Assembly (NCBI RefSeq): GCF_000470315.2 | Contig: NZ_CBRF02000007.1 | Coordinates: forward strand, 81,711-145,710 | Direction of reading: 5' to 3' | DNA length: 64,000 bases | Source: Psychromonas sp. SP041 | GTDB lineage: Bacteria; Pseudomonadota; Gammaproteobacteria; Enterobacterales; Psychromonadaceae | Shown here: positions 57,220 through 64,000 of the stretch, piece by piece | Numbering within the stretch: the first letter of the stretch is position 1 | Layout: every line of letters starts with the position of its first letter | Made by a program: the position numbers and the translations under genes | The notes under the pieces: generated by a model | The model's database searches: none | What the model was told of the DNA's origin: nothing | Seen by the model: only the letters and a program-made list of their open reading frames with translations

Positions 57220-58247
57220 ATCATTGTCAGACTATTTATGAAGCAAATATTGAACCTGAAGGTGAGCTTGAGTCACTATGCCGTAGCTTAAAAGCATTGC
57301 CTGAAATAGAAGCTAAAAGAGCAATAAAAATAGCGGCCTCACATGCTTATAAAGAAAGTAAACATGCTGAAAATATTGAACAACTTTATGCATTACCCGG
57401 CGATGATTGCGCGGCATTTAAAGCAGGAAGCGGCTATCAGCTATTAGCAATGGAAGGCATGCTGCCTGATTTTGTAAAAAAAGACCCAAGAGCTGCTGGC
57501 TGGTCATCGGTAATGGCGAATGTAAGTGATATTGCCGCCATGGGGGGAAGACCAACCGCCATTGCCAATGCTTTTTGGCATAACGACATAGCGCAAAGTG
57601 AAACGTTAATTTTTCATATAAAGCGTGCGTGTACTACGTTCGGTGTTCAGTTCTCAGGAGGCCACAGCAGTATTAATGCATCAATGCATCCTAATTTAGC
57701 GGTCGCCATCACTGGTTATGCTGAAAAACTCTTATCGTGTTACCACATACAACCCGAAGACAAGCTTTTTATATTGTCAGACCTTACTGGAAGCTGGCAT
57801 GGCAACTTACCTTATTGGGGCTGTGTACAAGGTAAAACAGACGAACAAATTCAAGCGCAGTGGGGCATTCCAGCAGACCTTGCTGAAAAAGACCTCGCTA
57901 TTGCCGCGAAAGATATTAGTAACGGCGGCATTATGGGGACGCTAATCATGATGATAGAGCTAACCAAATGCGGCGTAAACATAAATATAGACACCATTCC
58001 CGCGCCAGAAAATCCACACGACATACGTTGGCTTAGAGCCTTTCAAAGCTTTGGTTTCTTACTTGCCGTTCGCCCAGAAAAAGTAGCTGAATTAAATAAA
58101 TACTTTGCTAACAGCCACCTTAGTTGTGTTGAAGTCGGTACGTTTAATCACAGCGGAAAAATTCATATTCAAACCCAACATTCATCATCTGAATTTTGGG
58201 ATATAAACCACGAACAGCTTACCTGTATGGGTAAAGCGCCTCTTTAA
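57216..58247 (+). CDS. Sll0787 family AIR-synthase-like protein
   Basis: A 343-residue PurM/ThiL/SelD-type ATP-binding protein. LPGDDCAAFKAG (about residues 65-76) is the phosphate/metal loop. WSSVMANVSDIAAMGGRPTAIANAF (about 98-122), SGGHSSIN and ISNGGIMGTLIMM are conserved in the superfamily. Members use ATP to activate an amide or carbonyl oxygen, and the product here is unknown. It overlaps the GNAT gene by four bases and is followed by the small MSMEG_0570 gene after 10 bases. Confidence 0.88.
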   Translation: MNHCQTIYEANIEPEGELESLCRSLKALPEIEAKRAIKIAASHAYKESKHAENIEQLYALPGDDCAAFKAGSGYQLLAMEGMLPDFVKKDPRAAGWSSVMANVSDIAAMGGRPTAIANAFWHNDIAQSETLIFHIKRACTTFGVQFSGGHSSINASMHPNLAVAITGYAEKLLSCYHIQPEDKLFILSDLTGSWHGNLPYWGCVQGKTDEQIQAQWGIPADLAEKDLAIAAKDISNGGIMGTLIMMIELTKCGVNINIDTIPAPENPHDIRWLRAFQSFGFLLAVRPEKVAELNKYFANSHLSCVEVGTFNHSGKIHIQTQHSSSEFWDINHEQLTCMGKAPL

Positions 58248-58257
58248 GGATCTACAT

Positions 58258-58545
58258 ATGCCAGCAGTAAACTTTACCGTAAATTGGCCTGACGGCGAAA
58301 TAGTAAGCTATTACTCCCCATCTACGGTTATTCACAATTACTTATCATTAGGTATTGAGTATGACCTTAGCAAATTTAAGCTCACTGTTGATCAAGCATT
58401 AGACGCTGCATCCGAGCGCGTTAAAAGCACGTATGGTTTTTATTGCTCTGCCGCAAGCGACGAAAAGTCAAAAATCGAACGTAAATATAACCAACTCATT
58501 AACACACACAAAAACGGTAAAGTTTACGTTACCGTTTTTAATTAA
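58258..58545 (+). CDS. MSMEG_0570 family small protein
   Basis: A 95-residue protein starting MPAVNFTVNWPDGEIVSYYSPSTV, with CSAASDE near residue 63 and a C-terminus KNGKVYVTVFN. Length, start and position match the MSMEG_0570 family of Nit1C clusters. No catalytic motif is apparent. It may be a partner or substrate carrier; unknown. Preceded by AAGGATCTACAT. Confidence 0.87.
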   Translation: MPAVNFTVNWPDGEIVSYYSPSTVIHNYLSLGIEYDLSKFKLTVDQALDAASERVKSTYGFYCSAASDEKSKIERKYNQLINTHKNGKVYVTVFN

Positions 58546-58559
58546 AAAATAGGCTAACA

Positions 58560-59825
58560 ATGACACATTCAACCACAAACTCACTTTCGTCTAGCTCAAC
58601 GCATTATACTGTTATTGTTGTCGGCTCAGGGCAGGCAGGTATGTCAATGAGTTACCATTTAAAACAAGACAACATCTCTCACTTAGTTATTGAAAAGAAT
58701 AGTGAAATTGCATATAACTGGAAAAATGAACGTTGGGATGAATTTTGTTTAGTTACCCCAAATTGGCAATGCCAACTGCCAGGTCATCATTATCAAGGCG
58801 ACGATCCAGATGGCTTTATGGTTAAAGATGAAATAATTAATTACTTACAGTCTTATTTTGATTCTTTTAAGCCGCCAGTCGTGTTTAACAGCGTTGTTGA
58901 TTCAATTACAAAAGTAGACAGCATATTCCATGTGACAACAGACTGTAATGGTATCAAAAACCATTACACCGCTGATAAAGTAGTACTTGCCTGTGGTAGC
59001 TACCACCAAGCCTTTATTTTACCGTCAGCACAAAATATGCCTGAAAAAATAAAACATATTCATTCACGTGATTATAAAAATGCAGAATCACTACCCGCTG
59101 GCGACATCATGGTAGTAGGTACAGGCCAAAGTGGGGCACAAATAGCAGAAGACATTCACCTACAAGGGCGAAACGTTCACCTTTGTGTCGGTAATGCCCC
59201 GCGCGTAAACAGACGTTACCGCGGTAAAGACGTTGTGCAATGGCTTGAAGACATGGGCTACTACGACACAACCATTGACAAGCACCCAGATGGTGAAAAT
59301 GCACCACATTCAACAAACCACTACGTCACTGGTCGAGATGGCGGCCGCGATTTAAACCTACGCATATTTGCTGAACAAGGCATGAAACTTTATGGCCAAT
59401 TAGGCGAAGTAAATAACGGTGTCGCAAACTTTTTAGACGACTTGTCAAAACATTTAACAAACGCAGACGACTCAGCAAAACGTATTACCGATAAAATTGA
59501 AGAATACATTCAACACAACAACATTGAAGCACCTGCAGACGATAATATTCATTCAACCTACCTGCCTGACACGCCAGCAACACTTGATATGAACACAAGT
59601 AAAATAAGCACTGTTATTTGGGCGACAGGTTTTAGAATGAATTTCGATTGGGTTAAATTACCTGCGTTTGATGACCGAGGACTACCACTAGAAAAACGCG
59701 GTGTTAGCCCAGTAGAAGGATTGTACTTTTTAGGTTTAAATTGGATGAACACATGGGGTTCTGGACGTTTTTTTCACGTAGGGAAAGACGCACACTTTAT
59801 AAAAAATGAAATATTGAAAAGCTAA
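58560..59825 (+). CDS. MSMEG_0569 family flavin-dependent oxidoreductase
   Basis: A 421-residue FAD/NADPH-binding monooxygenase-like protein. IVVGSGQAGMSMSYHL (about residues 18-33) binds FAD, IMVVGTGQSGAQIAEDI (about 182-198) is the NADPH-type motif, and VIWATGFRMNFDWVKLP is the FMO-like ATG signature. It probably oxidises or hydroxylates a cluster intermediate. Last gene of the operon, followed by the right repeat and a terminator. In related clusters a glycosyltransferase (MSMEG_0565) can occur; none is present here. Confidence 0.88.
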   Translation: MTHSTTNSLSSSSTHYTVIVVGSGQAGMSMSYHLKQDNISHLVIEKNSEIAYNWKNERWDEFCLVTPNWQCQLPGHHYQGDDPDGFMVKDEIINYLQSYFDSFKPPVVFNSVVDSITKVDSIFHVTTDCNGIKNHYTADKVVLACGSYHQAFILPSAQNMPEKIKHIHSRDYKNAESLPAGDIMVVGTGQSGAQIAEDIHLQGRNVHLCVGNAPRVNRRYRGKDVVQWLEDMGYYDTTIDKHPDGENAPHSTNHYVTGRDGGRDLNLRIFAEQGMKLYGQLGEVNNGVANFLDDLSKHLTNADDSAKRITDKIEEYIQHNNIEAPADDNIHSTYLPDTPATLDMNTSKISTVIWATGFRMNFDWVKLPAFDDRGLPLEKRGVSPVEGLYFLGLNWMNTWGSGRFFHVGKDAHFIKNEILKS

Positions 59826-59841
59826 AGGCTCTGAAATAATA

Positions 59842-59932
59842 GGGCAGATTCAATTTTGAAGTGCATAACGGCTAAGCATTTAAGCAGCTAAGCACCTAAG
59901 TTCCTATAGCCACCATGTATTCAAACATTAAC
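59842..59932 (+). repeat. Right copy of a repeat flanking the Nit1C region
   Basis: GGGCAGATTCAATTTTGAAG and TGCATAACGGCTAAGCA match 50868-50936 in the same direction, with an insertion of about 25 bases of AAGCAGCTAAGCACC-type repeats in the middle. Lies between the last Nit1C gene and its terminator. Confidence 0.7.
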
Positions 59933-59935
59933 TTG

Positions 59936-59965
59936 CACACTTTCATTACAGGAAGTGTGTTTTTT
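59936..59965 (+). terminator. Terminator after the Nit1C operon
   Basis: CACACTTTC / GGAAGTGTG stem (one mismatch) around a six-base loop, followed by a run of T. Confidence 0.85.
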
Positions 59966-60064
59966 ACATTCTTTCTGCAAAAATGGATTTGTCCAAATAA
60001 TTAAATACTTGGTATTCATTAGGGGATATCAGTCAATTTATAATGACTACCAAAAGAGGATTAT

Positions 60065-60547
60065 ATGAACATTACACTTGAAGAAACGAGATACCCAATA
60101 CCTAACTTTACTGAAGAAGAAGCGATTGAGAAGGTACGTAAAGCAGAAAATGCATGGAATACCAAGGATCCAGAAGTGGTTGCTACAGCTTATACACTAA
60201 ATAGTAAGTGGCGTAATCGAAATGAATTTATAACGGGAAGACAAGAAATTATTACGCTTTTAACCCAAAAATGGGAAAAAGAGCAACACTATAAATTAAT
60301 TAAAGAATTATGGGCTGTAAAAAACAACAGAATTGCCGTTAGATTTGCATATGAATGGCAAGATAAATCAGGGCAATGGTTTAGGTCGTATGGCAACGAG
60401 AATTGGCAATTTAGTGAGAAAGGACTAATGGAAGAACGTTATGCCAGCATTAACGACCTTAAAATAGACGAGTCTGAACGAAAACTATTATGGAAAGATG
60501 GAGTGCGTCCTTTAGATTACCCAAGCTTATCGGATTTAGGCTTGTAA
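60065..60547 (+). CDS. DUF1348 / NTF2-like protein
   Basis: A 160-residue protein of the nuclear-transport-factor-2-like superfamily. [21 protein letters not shown] (about residues 33-53) and [23 protein letters not shown] (about 98-120) are typical of DUF1348. Members form cone-shaped barrels that bind small molecules; function is unknown. AAAGAGGATTAT precedes ATG. It stands outside the Nit1C operon, beyond the terminator. Confidence 0.87.
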   Translation: MNITLEETRYPIPNFTEEEAIEKVRKAENAWNTKDPEVVATAYTLNSKWRNRNEFITGRQEIITLLTQKWEKEQHYKLIKELWAVKNNRIAVRFAYEWQDKSGQWFRSYGNENWQFSEKGLMEERYASINDLKIDESERKLLWKDGVRPLDYPSLSDLGL

Positions 60548-60730
60548 AACCTATAAACTTCCATTGATTAGACGACTCTTAGTGACATAAATTAAGAGTC
60601 GATGTGATTCGGTAAGAACAATGCGCAACAATTAATTTAATTAATTGAGAAAGGTGAGAGTAGCTAAGTATGACGTACCTTTTGACCTTTCTCAGATAAA
60701 GATTTTTTATTACAGTTTCCATTGAATTAA

Positions 60731-60773
60731 GTAAGAGTTAAGTAAGAATTAAGTAAGCATTAAGTAAGCATTG
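60731..60773. repeat. Tandem 11-bp repeats
   Basis: Four degenerate copies of TTAAGTAAG(A/C)(A/G). No known role. Confidence 0.65.
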
Positions 60774-61065
60774 GTCATCTTATTTATCTTATTTAGAGTT
60801 TCAACACTTTTAAATTAACAAAGCTAGTCCTCAACGACCTTTCTACTTAATTAACTCAGTATTCTTGCGAAGAAGTTAGTGTTGCTAAGTGAAAATATTT
60901 CAGCTAACAAAAAGCCAATTAATAAATACACAGATTTAGCTAGTGATAAATTTAAATTATTTTCACCTTTTGAATATTGCAAAGCGTCCTCTCAAACAAG
61001 GCTTTGCTTTTTGAAACCGTTATCAAGTTGTTGTGGTTCGGGTTTTTGGGGCATAAATACATAGC

Positions 61066-61228
61066 TTCTAAGTCGGAAAGGGGCACAAAGCGACATAGGG
61101 TTTATGTGTTATTTTGAAATATCTAATGTCAGCTGTTCCGACATAACAGACATTAGAATTAATAATTTTTTGGTCTATTTACAGCGTTTCAGAAGATACA
61201 GGTTAACTCATCCTAATAGACAACTGAG
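61066..61228 (+). repeat. ~163-bp structured repeat, copy 1
   Basis: Nearly identical to 62545-62708. Inside, CTAATGTC-AGC-TGTT pairs with AACAGACATTAG (61123-61155) to make a 12-base-pair stem with a three-base bulge and a seven-base loop. Confidence 0.85.
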
Positions 61229-61252
61229 CACTTTATGTCTAAGGAGGATGTT

Positions 61253-61579
61253 ATGAATCTCGTCATTAATGAAATGGTTAGCTCTAGTGATAAGTTCCTA
61301 AAGGGTGACTATTCACTAATTAAAGGTAACCAAAGCGAAATCAAGTTCAAAATTAATGAGCTATTTCCTCACTTACATAATGGATTAAGCAGCGTAAAAG
61401 CAATAAAAGATCAAGTTGAAAAAGATCTCATTATATTAAATGCTACTATTGATAAAATTGAGAATGAAATTAGAACTGTATTTGAATCAGAAAAAACTAT
61501 CGTAATAAAAGACTCCCATATCAGTTCGGATAAGGAAATGTTATCAAAAATCAGAGGCACGCTTGATAAGCTAAAGTAA
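61253..61579 (+). CDS. Small hypothetical protein in cassette-like unit
   Basis: A 108-residue protein starting MNLVINEMVSSSDKF. I use ATG at 61253 because AAGGAGG at 61241-61247 is ideally placed; the frame opens six codons earlier. Residues 40-85 are predicted helical, perhaps a coiled coil (KAIKDQVEKDLIILNATIDKIENEI). No family recognised. Right after the first structured repeat, as in integron-cassette or phage-defence islands. Confidence 0.6.
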   Translation: MNLVINEMVSSSDKFLKGDYSLIKGNQSEIKFKINELFPHLHNGLSSVKAIKDQVEKDLIILNATIDKIENEIRTVFESEKTIVIKDSHISSDKEMLSKIRGTLDKLK

Positions 61580-62087
61580 GTGTATTGTATTAAGACCAAT
61601 GTGGTATATGTAGCAGGTGAATAAACTGGGCACATAGCTAGAGTTTTTGTCATGAGAAAAAGTAAGTCAAATACCAAACCAAATATCGTACAGAAAATCT
61701 AACTTAAAACACAATGTGGCATAGATAATTTACGAAACACATTAGAGAAAATTCGGATATTTTTTAGCCGGGCATACCACCACAGATAGCTTGTGAATGA
61801 TCAGATGCAATAACTGAAAATGGGGCAAAGCCGAGTTAGCTTTAACATGCGAAGTGAATATTAAAGCGTCTTTACTGAATTTTTTTTCATCATCATGGAA
61901 AGAAAAATAACGCTCGCTTTTGTCCGAAAGCAAAGCATAATTATGAACACAAATTTTTAGTTTTGTAAGCCGCTATGGTGCCGTTAGCGAGTTAGTTTTC
62001 TTAGTCTTGTCCCTTTGTTTCTGAATCAAAATTTACTCCCCCCATACGTGGTGGAGATGGTGTACATTCAACCTTTTTTCTGAATTT
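61580..62087. other. Region without a recognisable gene between cassette-like ORFs
   Basis: About 500 bases. A motif GGGGCAAAGCCGAGTTAGCTTT (given in part: GGGGCAAAGCCGAGTTAG) at 61819 and GTTAGCGAGTTAG near 61986 resemble GGGGCATAGCGAGTTAG at 62752, and may be decayed recombination-site arms. No gene seen. Confidence 0.45.
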
Positions 62088-62534
62088 ATGCAAAAGGCTT
62101 GTCTGTCTCTCTTTTTTTTGCCATCTGTGATGCTAACCTTTAGCCATAATTTAAAACAAGAGATAAGTGAAATACGAGCGATGGAAAATGTCAGTTTTAT
62201 TAATATCGAAGACGATGGTATCGACTTGATTTTATCATTTGCAGTTTATGATTCAGATCCTGGTGACATAGAAAGTCTCATCCTTATGAGGACACCAAGT
62301 TATGAGAGTTTTCTAGAAGATTATGAGCGTGGTGTATCTGTTTCATTCAAAAACATTGAAGATAGCTTTCGTCTAAAAAGCGTGGCGCTAGGAGATGATA
62401 TTGTTGAAATCTCTGATGAAGAAAATAAATATGTTCTTGATATGAGGCGTGTAGAAAAAGAAGATATTAATGAGTTAGAAGGAATATTGAAGAAAATGAA
62501 TTTTGATAATAACTTCATCATCGGCCGTGTATAG
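62088..62534 (+). CDS. Hypothetical protein, possible immunity-like
   Basis: A 148-residue frame with no good ribosome site at its first ATG. Internal starts at MLTFSH (codon 15) or MENVSF (codon 32) are possible, and the region from MENVSF on looks like the folded domain. It is acidic, rich in Asp, Glu and Ile/Leu with a strand-helix pattern (LILSFAVYDSDPGDIESLILM). Family not recognised. It lies directly before the second structured repeat. Confidence 0.5.
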   Translation: MQKACLSLFFLPSVMLTFSHNLKQEISEIRAMENVSFINIEDDGIDLILSFAVYDSDPGDIESLILMRTPSYESFLEDYERGVSVSFKNIEDSFRLKSVALGDDIVEISDEENKYVLDMRRVEKEDINELEGILKKMNFDNNFIIGRV

Positions 62535-62848
62535 AAAATCTGCTTTCTAAGTCGGAAAGGGGCACAAAGCGACATAGGGTTTATGTGTTATTTTGAAATA
62601 TCTAATGTCAGCTGCTCCGACATAGCAGACATTAGAATTAATAATTTTTTGGTCTATTTACAGCGTTTCAGAAGATACAGATCTTCCTTATCCTGAGAGA
62701 CAACTAAGCCACACAGGTGACCTTATTAATTTTTAGTTCTATCTTGGAAAGGGGCATAGCGAGTTAGTTATATTATTAAGTTTCTTATTTCTAAGGTTCT
62801 AATGCCTTTAAATAATATTGTTAACATAGCAATTACTCTCCACTTACT
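62535..62848. other. Region between cassette-like ORF and integrase gene
   Basis: It consists of the second structured repeat (62545-62708) and about 140 AT-rich bases with GGGGCATAGCGAGTTAG at 62752. No gene. Confidence 0.65.
62545..62708 (+). repeat. ~163-bp structured repeat, copy 2
   Basis: Same as 61066-61228 with few changes. Its hairpin reads CTAATGTC-AGC-TGCT pairing with AGCAGACATTAG: one arm changed T to C and the other A to G relative to copy 1, keeping the pair. Confidence 0.85.
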
Positions 62849-63842
62849 TTATTTTCTATCAATCATTAAATCTGATAGCGGACTTCTTACACAATTTGCA
62901 CCCGCATGTAATACATGAGTGTAGATTTGTGTGGTACGGATATCTGTATGGCCTAATTGCTCTTGTACAGTTCGAATGTCTGCTCCCCTTTGTAATAAAT
63001 GAGTTGCAAATGAATGGCGTAATGTATGAGGGGTAACTTGCTTACTAAAGTTCAATTTTTGTGCCGTCTTTTTTATTGTTTTTTGAATATTTGTTTCATG
63101 TATATGGTGACGTCTTAGGTTTTTAGTTCCTGGTTCAATCGATAGCAGGGACGAAGGAAATAGGTAATGCCACTTGAATTCTTTAGCCGCATTCGGGTAT
63201 TTACCTGCTAATGCATAAGGTAAATAAACTCCTTTATAATCAGCCCGTTGTATATCTTCCTGATAATACAAATGAACTTTAGCTATTTGATCTTGTAAAA
63301 CACCCTTAAGTTCAGGAGCAAGTGTTACTCTGCGATGTTTACCTCCTTTAGCATGCCAAATATTAATTGAGAGGTAATCAAAGTCAATATCTTGTATTCG
63401 TAATTTAACAGCCTCCATTAGCCTCAACCCACTCCCGTATAATAAATAACAAGGGAGTGAGATTGATACCGGAATCTCTGCTAGCAAAACCGAAACTTCT
63501 TCGGGTGTCAGCACAATCGGTAGTTTGGGTTGTGTATTCGTTTTTTTAAACTTAAGCGTCAAAGTTAATGGTTTATCTAAAAAATCTCGATATAAATAAA
63601 CTAATGCATTTAGGGCTAAGGCTTGACATTATCTTAGAATAAAAAGGTGGTGCGACTTTTTTTGTATTCGCTAGATGAGAAAGGAAAGACTCTACTTCTT
63701 TATCATGGCAATCAAATGGGTGTTTTTTATTATTAAAGTAAATATAAGACTTTATCCAATATACATAAGCTTTAATTGTTTTTTCTGCATAAAACTTCAT
63801 GCGCATATTTTCAGTAACTGCTGACAAAAATGGAGATTTCAT
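62849..63842 (-). pseudogene. intI: Integron-type tyrosine recombinase IntI, frameshifted
   Basis: The N-terminal part (from ATG at 63842 after GGAGCAAAT) reads MKSPFLSAVTENMRMKFYAEKTIKAYV to about KKVAP near 63650. The frame then shifts, and the family continues as [22 protein letters not shown] into the second frame ending at 62849. The IntI-specific insertion is present ([25 protein letters not shown]), as are catalytic [32 protein letters not shown] with the tyrosine nucleophile. This marks it as integron integrase rather than XerC/D. A single frameshift likely inactivates it, unless the sequence has an error. Confidence 0.88.
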
Positions 63843-63946
63843 ATTTGCTCCTTACTTAATTCATATGTTCTTATATGGCTCTGTTGTAGTTTGGTGTTGA
63901 TGGTTTAATATTTAGTTATCATTACTTTGAAATTCAAGGTGTAGCT

Positions 63947-64000
63947 ATGATCAACAATAAACTAAAAGGCATTCTCAAAGAAGTTACCAACCTAAACTAC
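63947..64000 (+). CDS. Start of an unidentified gene (3' part outside window)
   Basis: ATG at 63947 after AAGGTGTAGCT begins 18 codons reading MINNKLKGILKEVTNLNY to the window edge. It is divergent from intI, separated by 104 bases, the position where attI and the first cassette of an integron would lie. Too short to identify. Confidence 0.5.
   Translation, partial: MINNKLKGILKEVTNLNY

Larger units (their letters stand above)
60548..61252. other. Intergenic region with hairpin and short tandem repeats
   Basis: No clear gene. GACTCTTA / TAAGAGTC forms an eight-base-pair hairpin at 60574-60600 after the DUF1348 gene. At 60731-60773 an 11-base unit like GTTAAGTAAGA repeats four times. A frame at 60879-61064 lacks a ribosome site. 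The first cassette-type repeat starts at 61066. Confidence 0.6.

Noticed and set aside
60879..61064. A 61-codon plus-strand frame
   Set aside because: No ribosome site or recognised sequence; ends just before the structured repeat.

Overview
The window looks like chromosome from a low-GC marine gammaproteobacterium. Gene content and order (Hda, min locus with YcgL/YcgN, YceD-rpmF-plsX-fab cluster, pheST-ihfA) fit the Psychromonas/Moritella/Vibrio part of the class. Psychromonas is my best guess, by inference only. No tRNA, rRNA or CRISPR array was seen.

The first half, to about 34.7 kb, is conserved core. It holds the 3' end of hda, a minus-strand block (DUF2069, ArsC/YfgD, YcgN, lytic transglycosylase, YcgL), minCDE, a periplasmic cyclophilin, a YajG-like lipoprotein, uvrB, a glutaredoxin and YceF/Maf. 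Then comes the long run yceD-rpmF-plsX-fabH-fabD-fabG-acpP-fabF-pabC-mltG-tmk-holB-tatD, which joins fatty-acid synthesis, peptidoglycan turnover, dTMP supply and clamp loading. It is followed by ycgM, pheST-ihfA, cobB, two unknown envelope genes, gph, an FAD oxidoreductase, an MsbA-like ABC exporter and a tiny DUF5363 gene.

From about 34.7 to 51.5 kb the window is an accessory region full of decayed mobile DNA. It holds a HEPN-motif gene bracketed by ~187-bp direct repeats, a candidate pore-forming effector with a membrane partner, and an IS110/IS1111-type element plus a truncated second copy, each keeping a ~425-bp non-coding end. There is also a frameshifted Y1 (RAYT-like) transposase with two internally deleted derivatives, a 5'-truncated VasX-like effector with a TsiV2-like immunity gene and an orphan PAAR protein. 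Further along are a transglutaminase, a P450, a DUF2237 gene, a polymorphic-toxin tail with its immunity gene, 162-bp MITE-like repeats and an IS3 transposase fragment.

From 51.6 to 59.8 kb lies the most interesting module: a complete-looking Nit1C (MSMEG_0572/Sll0783-type) operon. Its order is a Sll0783-like protein, nitrilase, atypical radical SAM enzyme, GNAT, AIR-synthase-like protein, small MSMEG_0570 protein and MSMEG_0569 flavoprotein. A PAS-PAS-AAA+-Fis sigma-54 activator is divergent to it. The space between carries a well-spaced -24/-12 promoter (53947-53962) and an inverted repeat suited to an upstream activator site. Related direct repeats lie at both ends of this module, suggesting it moves or was acquired as a block.

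The right end (61-64 kb) holds a frameshifted integron-type tyrosine recombinase, small unknown ORFs and two ~163-bp repeats. The hairpins in these repeats show a compensatory base change. The window closes with the first 18 codons of a plus-strand gene.
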